Shown in pieces: positions 55,912 to 64,000 of a stretch of DNA of 64,000 nucleotides (position 1 is the first letter of the stretch; the number at the start of each line of letters is the position of its first letter). The stretch is from Pseudarcicella hirudinis (GTDB taxonomy: Bacteria > Bacteroidota > Bacteroidia > Cytophagales > Spirosomataceae): contig NZ_FOXH01000002.1 of NCBI RefSeq assembly GCF_900115665.1, positions 593,162 to 657,161 of the forward strand, read 5' to 3'. The translations under genes were made by a program, and so were the position numbers. Under the pieces are notes generated by a model. That model saw only the letters and a program-made list of their open reading frames with translations. It was not told the DNA's origin and searched no databases.

Positions 55912-55947
55912 AAAACCCTAAGTTGGCGGACTTAGGGTTTTTGTTTT
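55912..55947. terminator. Terminator of glgB
   Basis: AAAACCCTAAG and CTTAGGGTTTT form an 11-bp stem; T tracts follow on both strands. It lies just after the glgB stop. Confidence 0.8.
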
Positions 55948-57992
55948 TACTTTACTTTCAGTATCACTGCACCTAATGGCGGCAGTGTCAGGGCTATTGA
56001 ATAAGCTTTGCCCTGCCAGGAAATTTCCTCGGCAATTAATGCGTCTTTATTCGTTTTTCCACTTCCGTAAAACTCCTCACTGTCTGAATTGAAAATCTCT
56101 GTCCATATACCCTGCATAGGTACTCCTACTCTGTAATTTGAATGAGGAACAGGAGTCATATTAAGGACTACAATGAGCTGGTTCTTACGTTCGTTGCCCT
56201 TTCTTGAATAAACCAAAACTGAATTATTGCGGTCGGAAGTATCAATCCACTCAAAACCTTCCTGAGCGAATTGCTTGTCGTATAGTGCTGGCTGTGATTT
56301 GTATAAAGCATTTAAGGCAGAGATACATTTTTGCATTCCCTGGTGAGGAGCAAACTCAAGTAAGTGCCAGTCAAGACTTTGAGCGTAATTCCATTCCGCA
56401 GTCTGGCCAAACTCTGAGCCCATAAAAATCAGTTTCGAACCCGGATGGGTGAACATATAAGAAAACAGTAATCTTAAATTAGCAAATCTCTGCCATTCAT
56501 CTCCAGGCATTTTGCTGACCAGGGATTTTTTGCCGTAAACTACCTCATCATGTGAAAGAGGGAGCATGAAATTTTCAGAGAAAGCATAAACAGTTGAAAA
56601 AGTGATCTGATCCTGATGATACTTTCGATACATCGGATCTTTTTCAAAGTATTTTAAGGTATCATTCATCCATCCCATCATCCATTTCTGTCCGAAGCCT
56701 AAACCTCCCATATAAATCGGACGGGAAACCCCGGTAAATGATGTTGACTCTTCAGCAATGGCCTGAACATCAGGGAAATTTGAATATAATACTTCATTAA
56801 GCTCGCGGAATAAAGAAATGGCTTCAAGGTGATGATTACCTCCAAATTCATTTGGTTCCCATTCTCCAGCATTTCTGGAATAGTCAAGATAAAGCATAGA
56901 AGCAACAGCATCAACCCTTAAACCATCAGCGTGGAAGCGATCCAGCCAGTAAAGAGCATTGGAAATCAGGAAGCTTCTTACCTCGTTTCTTCCATAGTTA
57001 AAAATATATGATTTCCAGTCAGGATGATAGCCTTTACGCATATCCGGATGCTCATATAAATGTGTGCCATCGTATTCGAATAGGGCATGTGCATCCCCAG
57101 GGAAATGCGATGGTACCCAGTCTAAAATAACACCAATTCCATTTTTATGTAATTCATCTACCAGGTACATAAAATCCTGAGGATTGCCGAAGCGGGAGCT
57201 TGGTGCAAAAAAACCGGTTACCTGATAACCCCAGGAAGGAGCGTAAGGATGTTCCATTACCGGCATAAACTCAACGTGGGTAAACCCGGTCTGTTTGACA
57301 TGATTTACCAGACGCTCAGCAATTTCTCCGTAAGAAAGCACATTGTTGTCAAGCGTTTTTTGCCAGGATCCTAAATGAACTTCATAAACCGACATTGGAG
57401 CAGATAAAGAATTTTTCTCCCATCGGTTTTTCATCCAGTCTTTATCGTTCCACTCATACCAGTTATCCCAGACAATAGAAGCAGTTTTAGGAGGTTCTTC
57501 AAAATAATGGGCATAAGGGTCGATTTTTTCCAATTGCCTTCCATCCTGTGTACCTATGCAAAACTTATAGGCTTCACCTTTTCCGATATGCGGAATAAAG
57601 CCTTCCCAGATTCCGGATTCATCCCAGCGAACAAACAATGGATGAGAATCTCTGTTCCAATAATTAAAATTCCCGATTACAGATACGTACTTGGCTGCCG
57701 GGGCCCATACCGCAAAATATGTTCCTGTAACGCCCAGATATTCAACCACATGGGAGCCCAGTTTTTCATAAAGTCTGAAATGTTTTCCTGATTTGAAAAG
57801 GTTGATATCAAAGTCAGTAAATCGGCTGTATACTTCTACGTTTTTCAATTGAGGTGGGTTTACGTTGATTGGTTCATTCTCCTGTTTGTTGTCAGCATTG
57901 CCTTTCTTTTTTGTAGTTTTGGGTTTTGCTGTAGCTTTTTCTTCCTGCTGAAGTTCTTCGGATTGACTGTTAGCTTTGGAGGTCTTCGCCAT
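55947..57992 (-). CDS. glgB: 1,4-alpha-glucan branching enzyme
   Basis: A 681-residue GH13 enzyme that introduces alpha-1,6 branches into glycogen. The first 50 residues are a charged, Lys/Glu/Gln-rich extension of low complexity. Then come the CBM48 domain (YFAVWAPAAKYVSVIGNFNYW) and the GH13 barrel, with FMPVMEHPYAPSWGYQVTGFFAP, the nucleophile D in DGLRVDAVASMLYLDYSR, the acid E in AIAEESTSF and LPLSHDEVVYGK. The all-beta C-terminal domain is complete. A maltokinase gene 3.9 kb away suggests maltose-1-phosphate or trehalose links. Confidence 0.97.
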   Translation of the reverse strand: MAKTSKANSQSEELQQEEKATAKPKTTKKKGNADNKQENEPINVNPPQLKNVEVYSRFTDFDINLFKSGKHFRLYEKLGSHVVEYLGVTGTYFAVWAPAAKYVSVIGNFNYWNRDSHPLFVRWDESGIWEGFIPHIGKGEAYKFCIGTQDGRQLEKIDPYAHYFEEPPKTASIVWDNWYEWNDKDWMKNRWEKNSLSAPMSVYEVHLGSWQKTLDNNVLSYGEIAERLVNHVKQTGFTHVEFMPVMEHPYAPSWGYQVTGFFAPSSRFGNPQDFMYLVDELHKNGIGVILDWVPSHFPGDAHALFEYDGTHLYEHPDMRKGYHPDWKSYIFNYGRNEVRSFLISNALYWLDRFHADGLRVDAVASMLYLDYSRNAGEWEPNEFGGNHHLEAISLFRELNEVLYSNFPDVQAIAEESTSFTGVSRPIYMGGLGFGQKWMMGWMNDTLKYFEKDPMYRKYHQDQITFSTVYAFSENFMLPLSHDEVVYGKKSLVSKMPGDEWQRFANLRLLFSYMFTHPGSKLIFMGSEFGQTAEWNYAQSLDWHLLEFAPHQGMQKCISALNALYKSQPALYDKQFAQEGFEWIDTSDRNNSVLVYSRKGNERKNQLIVVLNMTPVPHSNYRVGVPMQGIWTEIFNSDSEEFYGSGKTNKDALIAEEISWQGKAYSIALTLPPLGAVILKVK

Positions 57993-58048
57993 AATATTTA
58001 AGATGGTTATTGGATTTTTTTCTTAGAAATATAAGTATTAGTATCCTG

Positions 58049-58056
58049 TAAAGATA
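58049..58056 (-). promoter_or_regulatory. Weak -7 candidate for glgB
   Basis: TATCTTTA on the reverse strand differs from TAnnTTTG at the last base, 56 bases upstream of glgB. No convincing -33. Confidence 0.25.
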
Positions 58057-58135
58057 AAAATTCTGATGATAGAAACAAATCCTGTTTCGGTAACATTTGA
58101 CAGTAAAAATGCTATTTGGATTGATTTGAAATGGT

Positions 58136-58747
58136 TTAGTTATCCAACTTGATTTTTGGTAAAGAAATGTTATTTCTTATCGACAAAATCCGGACAGCAA
58201 AAATGAAAAGCAGGGTGATTACCTTGGCATATTCATGTAATTCCGAAAAAAATCCTAATCCATAGTGAAGCGTCCCGCCAAGAATGCAGGCTGTAGCATA
58301 TATTTCTTTTCTGAATAAAACCGGAATCTCATTAAGCAGAATATCTCTGATTACTCCGCCAAAGCAGGCAGTAATTGTACCGATTATGACACATGTCGCT
58401 GCCGGAAGGCTCATCAGACTAGCTTGTTCATAGCCAGTTACGAAAAAACAACCCAAACCTAATGCATCAAACAGCAGCAGGGGGCTATCTATTTTTTTAA
58501 TATAGTTTTTCCCAAAAACGCTAAGAAGCGTAGCGAAAATAATGAGATAAATGACAGGGGTATCGATTACCCATCTGACAGGTTTAGTACCAATCAGTAC
58601 ATCTCTGATTGTACCACCTCCGATAGAGGTAACAAATGCGATAACGATGATTCCAAATAGATCCAGTCTTTTCTGCATACCCGCATAAGCTCCCGAAATA
58701 GTGAAAGCCAGCGTTCCGCAAATATTGATAACTGAGAGAACGGTCAT
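58136..58747 (-). CDS. TRIC-family / UPF0126 membrane protein
   Basis: A 203-residue protein with about seven hydrophobic segments arranged as two repeats. Each repeat carries the glycine-rich signature: GGGTIRDVLIGTKP near residue 43 and FGGVIRDILLNEIP near residue 129. These are the marks of UPF0126/YicG, homologous to trimeric intracellular cation (K+) channels. The physiological role in bacteria is unproven. It converges on nothing related; the repeats at 58788-58963 lie upstream of it. Confidence 0.92.
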   Translation of the reverse strand: MTVLSVINICGTLAFTISGAYAGMQKRLDLFGIIVIAFVTSIGGGTIRDVLIGTKPVRWVIDTPVIYLIIFATLLSVFGKNYIKKIDSPLLLFDALGLGCFFVTGYEQASLMSLPAATCVIIGTITACFGGVIRDILLNEIPVLFRKEIYATACILGGTLHYGLGFFSELHEYAKVITLLFIFAVRILSIRNNISLPKIKLDN

Positions 58748-58787
58748 TGAATGATTGTTTTAGTTTTACCAGGGCCTTAAAAAAAAT

Positions 58788-58963
58788 CTATGTGCCCTAT
58801 GTTCCTATGTGGTTGTAAATGCTGCTATTTGGTTCAGAAACATTGCACTTAAATTTTCTATGTGCCCTATGTTCCTACGTGGTTACAAATGCGGCAATGT
58901 GGTTCAAAACAGAAACTACACACTTAAATTTTCTATGTGCCCTATGTTCCTATGTGGTTGCAA
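58788..58963 (+). repeat. Three tandem CTATGTG-type repeats
   Basis: Units at 58788-58818, 58858-58888 and 58933-58963 read CTATGTGCCCTATGTTCC then TATGTGGTTGTAA with few changes. The material between units is also repeated, ending CACTTAAATTTT, for a period of about 70-75 bases. The third unit ends three bases before the Lrp stop codon. Confidence 0.85.
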
Positions 58964-58966
58964 ATG

Positions 58967-59428
58967 CTAGAAATGATAAGCAATAGTATGTTTAATCTCC
59001 TTAAGGACAAAAGTACTGTTGAGTACACCGATATTATCAATTTTAGAAAGTTTGTATTTGACAAAATCATGGTATTCATCGAGGCTTCGGATATTGATTT
59101 TTAACAAAAAATCTACTTGTCCGCCCATATGATAGCATTCCTGAACTTCTTCAAGCTCCTGAACTTCCTGTTCAAACTTTTCAATGAAAGCTTCATTGTG
59201 GTATCGCATAGAAACCTGACAAAAAGTAGTGATTGGCTTATCGATGAGAGATTTATCAAGAACGGCCACATATTGTTTGATAAAACCGACACTTTCCAGC
59301 CTTCTTATGCGTTCATATACGGGGGAAATAGTCAATCCGAGATGGTTGGCAATTTCCTTGGTAGTAACCTTTGCATCGTGCTGCAACATGCGCAAAATAG
59401 TCTTGTCGATTTCGTCTAAAGTTTCCAT
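58967..59428 (-). CDS. Lrp/AsnC-family transcriptional regulator
   Basis: A 153-residue regulator. The ATG at 59428 (METLDEIDKTILRMLQHDAKV) is used; the TTG eight codons upstream is not. Residues 3-60 form the Lrp helix-turn-helix (TTKEIANHLGLTISPVYERIRRLE). Residues about 70-150 are the RAM effector-binding domain (VQECYHMGGQVDFLLKINIRSLDEYHDF). It is divergent from the tdh-kbl operon with a 203-base gap; Lrp-type proteins often control amino-acid degradation genes next to them, so threonine breakdown is the likely target. Confidence 0.93.
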   Translation of the reverse strand: METLDEIDKTILRMLQHDAKVTTKEIANHLGLTISPVYERIRRLESVGFIKQYVAVLDKSLIDKPITTFCQVSMRYHNEAFIEKFEQEVQELEEVQECYHMGGQVDFLLKINIRSLDEYHDFVKYKLSKIDNIGVLNSTFVLKEIKHTIAYHF

Positions 59429-59533
59429 GGAGTAATTTTTTCTGTTTAACAATAAAATTGAAATGCAATAAAAGTAAAAATTATTGTAAAATAATCTGCC
59501 TGTGGGAATTTTTATGGATTTTTATGGAAGTTA

Positions 59534-59563
59534 TTGTGTGAATTAATGGTGTTTATAACTTTG
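59534..59563 (+). promoter_or_regulatory. tdh-kbl promoter
   Basis: TTG at 59534-59536, a 19-base gap and TAACTTTG at 59556-59563 match the Bacteroidota consensus. The leader would be roughly 64 bases. An Lrp site is expected nearby but no motif can be assigned by eye. Confidence 0.7.
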
Positions 59564-59631
59564 TACCGTTATTATTACTTTTTAAGGGAGGGTAATAATT
59601 GACAATCTCAAATTTACACTTCATCAACAAT

Positions 59632-60588
59632 ATGCCAAAAGATAAAATTTTAGTTATCGGTGCCAACGGACAAATTGGCACCGCTTTGGTAGATTCACTT
59701 CGGGAAATGTATGGTGATAATCAGGTTGTTGCATCCGATTTGTTTCCTGCCGCAGAAGATAAAGGACTTTTCGTCACTTTAGATGCTACAAATGTTTTGG
59801 CTTTGGTCGAAACGGTTCACAAGCATAATATCACCCAGATTTATCATTTAGCCGCAGTTCTTTCAGCCAAAGGTGAATTGGATCCCTTGAGAGCCTGGGA
59901 TTTGAATATGAAAACACTTTTTAACGTATTTGAAGTATCCAGAGAACTTCAGCTTGACAAAGTGTTCTTCCCGAGTTCTATTGCGGCCTTCGGAGACAGT
60001 GCACCGCATTATCAGACTCCTCAGGAGACTTTTCTGGACCCGACTACCGTTTATGGTATCAGTAAAGTGGCCGGAGAGAACTGGGCAGGTTATTACCATA
60101 AAAGATATAACCTGGATATCCGCTCGGTACGTTACCCCGGAGTAATCAGTTATCAGTCGATGCCGGGTGGAGGAACTACGGATTACGCTGTAGAGATTTA
60201 TCATAAAGCAGTTTTGGGAGAAGAATTCACCTGTTTTTTGAAAGAAGATACACTTCTGCCTATGATTTACATGGATGATGCCATCAGAGCTACGCTGGAA
60301 TTGATGGAAGCTCCTGCTGAAAAAATAAAAGTAAGAAGCGCTTATAACCTTTCAGGGATCAGTTTCACACCCGAAGAACTTACCCGTTCTATTCAGGAAT
60401 ATTACCCGCATTTTGAAACGATTTACAAGCCCGATTATCGTCAGGCGATAGCTGATTCATGGCCTAAGTCGATCGACGATTCTGCCGCAAGAGAAGACTG
60501 GGGCTGGAAACCAAGTTATGATTTGAAAAGCATGACGAAGGTTATGATTGAAAAGTTGACGGAAAAGTATCATTTGCACATCGCTTAA
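59632..60588 (+). CDS. tdh: L-threonine 3-dehydrogenase, epimerase-like type
   Basis: A 318-residue extended SDR. It has the NAD-binding GANGQIGTALVDSL near residue 10, FPSSIAAFGDS, the catalytic Y-x-x-x-K in TVYGISKVAGENW and RYPGVISY. This is the UDP-galactose-4-epimerase-like threonine dehydrogenase type known from Flavobacterium and Cytophaga relatives. It oxidises threonine to 2-amino-3-ketobutyrate, the substrate of the next gene, kbl, 57 bases away. The ATG at 59632 is preferred to a TTG at 59599. Confidence 0.92.
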   Translation: MPKDKILVIGANGQIGTALVDSLREMYGDNQVVASDLFPAAEDKGLFVTLDATNVLALVETVHKHNITQIYHLAAVLSAKGELDPLRAWDLNMKTLFNVFEVSRELQLDKVFFPSSIAAFGDSAPHYQTPQETFLDPTTVYGISKVAGENWAGYYHKRYNLDIRSVRYPGVISYQSMPGGGTTDYAVEIYHKAVLGEEFTCFLKEDTLLPMIYMDDAIRATLELMEAPAEKIKVRSAYNLSGISFTPEELTRSIQEYYPHFETIYKPDYRQAIADSWPKSIDDSAAREDWGWKPSYDLKSMTKVMIEKLTEKYHLHIA

Positions 60589-60645
60589 TCCTTACAAAAA
60601 GGAGGGATTATAAGTATTGATTACCATTCAAAAAACAGAAATTTT

Positions 60646-61836
60646 ATGTACGGAAAGATCAAAGAAGCCTTACAGGAAGAGATTTCCAATATCAGGGAAT
60701 CCGGTCTGTATAAAAATGAAAGAATAATTGTTTCACCGCAGTCTGCCGAGATTCTGATCAATAATGGCAAAGAAGTGCTGAATTTTTGTGCCAACAATTA
60801 CCTCGGATTATCTTCAAATAAGTATGTAATTGAAGCGGCTCATGAAGCAATTGATTCTCATGGTTTCGGGATGTCCTCGGTTCGTTTTATCTGTGGAACT
60901 CAGGATATTCACAAAGAACTGGAGCAAAAGACTGCGGCTTTTTTGGGAATGGAAGACTGTATATTGTATGCAGCTGCATTTGATGCCAACGGTGGAATTT
61001 TTGAGCCTATTTTAGGAGAAGAAGATGCCATAATCTCTGATGAACTTAACCATGCTTCTATAATTGATGGAATCCGTTTGTGTAAAGCCAAACGTTTCAG
61101 ATATAAAAACAATAATATGGAGGACCTTGAAGCGCAGTTAAAGGCTGCTTCAGGAAGTCGTCGTAAATTGATTGTAACTGACGGCGTTTTTTCTATGGAT
61201 GGAACAATTGCCCGCCTGGATGAAATCTGTGATCTTGCCGATAAATATGAAGCCATGGTAATGATTGACGAATGTCATGCGAGTGGTTTTATGGGCCCGA
61301 CAGGAAGAGGAACGCATGAATTGAAAAAAGTGATGGGTAGAATTGATATTATTACCGGAACATATGGAAAAGCCCTGGGAGGAGCTTCCGGTGGTTTTAC
61401 GGCTGCAAGAAAAGAGATCGTTGACATATTAAGACAGCGTTCAAGACCTTATTTGTTTTCCAATACCCTGGCTCCGTCTATTGTTGGTGCTTCAATAAAA
61501 GTGCTTGATCTGTTAAGTTCATCTACGGCTTTGAGGGACAAATTGGAAAGAAATACCACATATTTCAGAAAAGCCATGACTGAAGCCGGATTTGATATAG
61601 TGCCAGGAGAGCATCCGATTGTACCGATTATGCTTTATGAGGCAAATCTGGCACAGGAATTTGCTGCACAGCTGCTGGAAGAAGGTATTTATGTAATCGG
61701 ATTCTTTTATCCGGTTGTACCACAAAATAAAGCCAGAATCAGAGTACAGGTTTCGGCAGGACATGAGCAGGAACATCTTGAAAAAGCGGTTGCTGCTTTC
61801 ACGAAAGTTGGTAAAAGATTGGGTGTGATTAAGTAA
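60646..61836 (+). CDS. kbl: Glycine C-acetyltransferase (2-amino-3-ketobutyrate CoA ligase)
   Basis: A 396-residue PLP-dependent alpha-oxoamine synthase that cleaves 2-amino-3-ketobutyrate with CoA to glycine and acetyl-CoA. It has [63 protein letters not shown] and the PLP lysine in [16 protein letters not shown]. The length matches E. coli Kbl (398). It follows tdh and completes the threonine-to-glycine route. A terminator lies 22 bases after the stop. Confidence 0.97.
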   Translation: MYGKIKEALQEEISNIRESGLYKNERIIVSPQSAEILINNGKEVLNFCANNYLGLSSNKYVIEAAHEAIDSHGFGMSSVRFICGTQDIHKELEQKTAAFLGMEDCILYAAAFDANGGIFEPILGEEDAIISDELNHASIIDGIRLCKAKRFRYKNNNMEDLEAQLKAASGSRRKLIVTDGVFSMDGTIARLDEICDLADKYEAMVMIDECHASGFMGPTGRGTHELKKVMGRIDIITGTYGKALGGASGGFTAARKEIVDILRQRSRPYLFSNTLAPSIVGASIKVLDLLSSSTALRDKLERNTTYFRKAMTEAGFDIVPGEHPIVPIMLYEANLAQEFAAQLLEEGIYVIGFFYPVVPQNKARIRVQVSAGHEQEHLEKAVAAFTKVGKRLGVIK

Positions 61837-61858
61837 ATCTCACTTGACGTATTGGTTT

Positions 61859-61897
61859 ACTCCGTAAAAGCTTTTGCTCTTACGGAGTTTTTTTTTG
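61859..61897. terminator. Terminator between kbl and maltokinase
   Basis: ACTCCGTAA pairs with TTACGGAGT around a loop; nine T residues follow on the + strand. The reverse strand also has a T-rich exit for the convergent gene. Confidence 0.85.
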
Positions 61898-61904
61898 TTA
61901 ATAT

Positions 61905-63491
61905 TTACATTTTTAACTTCTCTATTTCCCTGATAACATTTACGATGCCTTTAAGCGGGATTTTGACCCAGTCGGGACGATAACAGATTTCATATCCCAA
62001 TTCATAAACTGCTTTTTCCAGTAAATAAATAAGCATCAGAAAATTGATTTCATTATTATTTTTAAACAAAGGATGAGGTTTCCCGAACGTATCAAGGTAT
62101 TTTTCCATGAAAGTAATCAATACAAGTCTGTACCATCTGTCAGCTGCCGTCTGAACCCTTTTTATATCCAGCTCCTTAGTTTCCTCACTATTGAACATCT
62201 TCGATGAAATGGCATAATGGTAGCTCCGGATCATTCCGGCAGCGTCTTTGAGCGGAGAATGTTTGATTTTTCGTTCACTGATCGAGCTTTCAGGTTCCCC
62301 CTCAAAATCTATGATAATGTAATCATTGCCTGTAGCAAGCACCTGTCCGAGGTGATAGTCCCCATGTATTCTTACCCTGAGAGATTCAATGTCTTTATGC
62401 AGAATTTCTCTGGCAAATTCTTCAATCAATTCCCGCGATTCCATAAAATCCCAGGCAAGTTTTTGTGTAACAGGATCTGTGATAGAAGTATAGCTGTCTA
62501 TCAGCATGTTATAACGTTTATCCAAAAGGTCGGTTAAACGTTTATAAAGGAAGGTACGGTATTCCTCATCAAAAGGTTCAGGAGAGAAACCTTCTTCAGA
62601 GTCCGGAGAATATAGCGCCAGATGCATTTCTGCCGTTCTTTGAGCCAGTAATTCCACCTGCTGAAAAACGTCTTCCTTTATGGCAAAAGTCTGATCCGTA
62701 AATGACTCCACAAAAGCATCCACATACGTTCCGGTAACAGTCCAGCTATCCTGCTGATTTTCCACCATTCTTTGCATCATCCCCAAAGTAATATCGGGAG
62801 CGTCTTTTTGTTTCCAAACCACACTTCCGGCGAAAGCGGGAATAAAAGCAAAATCTGAATTTTCGGTGAGAAATGAAACCATATCTACTTCAGGATTGGT
62901 TTCTTCGAACAACTTCCGGTAAAGTTTCATAAAGTACTTTTCTCCGAAAACCATGGCCGAATTAGAAGAATCTACCGGAAGTACTCTTGAGGAGATCGGT
63001 GCATTTATATCTTCTCCTGACAGGCCTTTTCCTCTTGAAAAAAGGATTTTATCATTTTTCAGGAAAATTTCTTCGGTATGAGCCAGGTTTTTGAAAAGAG
63101 CCTGCTGAAATCTTTCATCATAAATAGCATCAACAATCAGTCCTCTTTTTTTGTTGATAATGGCAATAGAAATAATGCCTTTCGGGAGAATCTCCCTGGC
63201 GTTTGAAGAAGCGGCATCAATAAAGGAGACAGGAAGCAGATAACTTTCGGGTTCTCCGTAATCATAGGAAACTTTAACGATAAGAAGAAAGGCCACAGAA
63301 TCGGATAGCGGAATTTCAAGGATGTTTGTAATCTGAAAAAGCGTTTGTTTTCTGGCCTTACCGGCAAACCAGCGGCAGGTATTAATGTAAGGAGGGAGGA
63401 TCAGTTCTTCCAGCGATCTTACAAAGTCCTTATCTTCATGGATTGATTCCCAGGGAAGTTTAGGATTCAGATTAATGGCAATTTCGTTCAT
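61905..63491 (-). CDS. Maltokinase-like protein
   Basis: A 528-residue protein of the maltokinase (Pep2) type, which phosphorylates maltose to maltose-1-phosphate for GlgE. The N-terminal cap domain is typical (LPPYINTCRWFAGKARKQ). The kinase half has the catalytic loop RVRIHGDYHLGQVLATGN and the metal site IIIDFEGEPESSISERKIKHSPLKDAAGM. Residues H/D in HGDYH and D in IIIDFEGEP are intact. In many bacteria this domain is fused to trehalose synthase TreS; here it is free, and treS and glgE are not in the window. glgB lies 3.9 kb away on the same strand. Confidence 0.88.
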   Translation of the reverse strand: MNEIAINLNPKLPWESIHEDKDFVRSLEELILPPYINTCRWFAGKARKQTLFQITNILEIPLSDSVAFLLIVKVSYDYGEPESYLLPVSFIDAASSNAREILPKGIISIAIINKKRGLIVDAIYDERFQQALFKNLAHTEEIFLKNDKILFSRGKGLSGEDINAPISSRVLPVDSSNSAMVFGEKYFMKLYRKLFEETNPEVDMVSFLTENSDFAFIPAFAGSVVWKQKDAPDITLGMMQRMVENQQDSWTVTGTYVDAFVESFTDQTFAIKEDVFQQVELLAQRTAEMHLALYSPDSEEGFSPEPFDEEYRTFLYKRLTDLLDKRYNMLIDSYTSITDPVTQKLAWDFMESRELIEEFAREILHKDIESLRVRIHGDYHLGQVLATGNDYIIIDFEGEPESSISERKIKHSPLKDAAGMIRSYHYAISSKMFNSEETKELDIKRVQTAADRWYRLVLITFMEKYLDTFGKPHPLFKNNNEINFLMLIYLLEKAVYELGYEICYRPDWVKIPLKGIVNVIREIEKLKM

Positions 63492-63714
63492 AGGAATGGT
63501 TAATGATATATATAAGGAGAAGTCTTTGTCTTTTGAGAACGGAAAATAAAAATTCGGAGAAAGAAATGCAAAAAATGAAGACTTTTTAGAAAAAAGAAAA
63601 TATTTTCAAAAAGACATGAATTGTAAAATATTGATAATCAAACAGCTGTATTTTTATTGCAAAAAAACTTTAACTATTTTTTAACCTATGCTTTATTATT
63701 TAAAATAATAGCTA

Positions 63715-63722
63715 TACCTTTG
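63715..63722 (+). promoter_or_regulatory. Promoter -7 element of tRNA-Glu
   Basis: TACCTTTG is a perfect TAnnTTTG about 38 bases upstream of the tRNA. The 63492-63714 stretch otherwise shows nothing but AT-rich sequence. Confidence 0.6.
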
Positions 63723-63759
63723 CACCACGAAAAACGAAGATAGGTTCTTCAGTTCTAAC

Positions 63760-63831
63760 GGTCCGTTCGTCTAGGGGTTAGGACACGTCCCTTTCACGGA
63801 TGAAACACGGGTTCGATTCCCGTACGGACTA
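63760..63831 (+). tRNA. tRNA-Glu (anticodon TTC)
   Basis: A full cloverleaf of 72 bases. The acceptor stem is GGTCCGT / ACGGACT with a G-T first pair and discriminator A. The anticodon stem CGTCC / GGATG holds the loop CTTTCAC, so the anticodon is TTC (63793-63795). The T arm is ACGGG-TTCGATT-CCCGT. CCA is not encoded. Confidence 0.95.
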
Positions 63832-63843
63832 CAAAATACATTT

Positions 63844-63880
63844 AAGGCTCTGATTTATTAAGAATCAGAGCCTTATTGTT
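63844..63880 (+). terminator. Terminator after tRNA-Glu
   Basis: AAGGCTCTGATT pairs with AATCAGAGCCTT around seven bases, followed by ATTGTTTTT. Confidence 0.85.
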
Positions 63881-63898
63881 TTTCAATGGATATCTCTA

Positions 63899-64000
63899 AT
63901 TTTTCCGATTGATTCAATTTCTGTCTTCGACAAGTCTATGGAGTGTATGGCATTCAGCTTTCCGGTTGTGAATTGCTTTCAAATTTCTAACTTCGACAAG
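63899..64000. CRISPR. Outer end of a probable CRISPR array, cut by window edge
   Basis: A 36-base candidate repeat at 63965-64000 starts GTTGTGAATTGCTTTC and ends CTTCGACAAG. A degenerate partner at 63899-63934 matches its inner half (AATTTCT plus the last ten bases) but not the outer half. Between them is a 30-base spacer (63935-63964). The 36+30 period and the GTTGT / ACAA ends fit type II repeats of Bacteroidota. Only one full repeat is visible. Confidence 0.55.

Overview
The window reads as part of a Bacteroidota chromosome, most likely from the Cytophagia. The DNA is AT-rich. Genes are rarely preceded by Shine-Dalgarno motifs. Many are preceded by the Bacteroidota -7 element TAnnTTTG, sometimes with TTG or TTTG about 20 bases upstream. 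The gene set fits too: GWxTD lipoprotein, PD40/OmpA protein, NIPSNAP and DUF3109 proteins, a 7TM sensor kinase and a bifunctional aspartokinase/homoserine dehydrogenase. The genus is not decided by anything I can see.

Layout. 1-2.8 kb: a truncated vWA protein and a divergent secreted tyrosinase. 3.1-6.6 kb: thrA-thrB (threonine synthesis; no thrC in the window). 6.7-13.5 kb: VanZ-like protein, exported GH20 hexosaminidase, XerC/D recombinase, ribosomal protein S21, a serine hydrolase, an HPP permease and an exported unknown. 13.7-23.6 kb: a signalling block of six proteins (NarL-type regulator with 7TM kinase, PAS kinase, REC-multiPAS-GAF kinase of 1293 residues, single-domain receiver, LytS-type kinase). 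23.8-28.8 kb: metG, two small exported unknowns separated by three unusual tandem repeat/terminator units, and pth. 28.9-43 kb: a large OmpA-family envelope protein with about eleven tandem beta-sandwich modules, NIPSNAP, SDR, rlmB, GWxTD lipoprotein, two methyltransferases and a LysM transglycosylase. 43-54.3 kb: DUF3109, alkyltransferase-like protein, mtgA, hemW, M16 peptidase, heptosyltransferase-like enzyme, glucosaminidase, pyrB, pyrR, PHP phosphatase, rfbC, pyrF. 54.4-55.9 kb: a decayed stretch with no intact gene. 55.9-63.5 kb: glgB, a TRIC-type channel, Lrp regulator divergent from tdh-kbl (threonine breakdown), and a maltokinase. 63.7-64 kb: tRNA-Glu, a terminator, and what looks like the degenerate outer end of a type II-like CRISPR array cut off by the window edge.

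The genes are mostly housekeeping, with threonine metabolism at both ends (synthesis at 3-6.6 kb, an Lrp-linked breakdown operon at 59.6-61.8 kb), scattered pyrimidine genes, glycogen/maltose-1-phosphate genes and cell-envelope functions. The best leads outside ordinary gene content are the CRISPR edge (63899-64000), the tandem RNA-like units (26890-27414), a hairpin plus T9 run folded over the recombinase start codon (9950-9988), paired direct repeats upstream of the tyrosinase, and a dispersed CTATGTG-rich repeat family.
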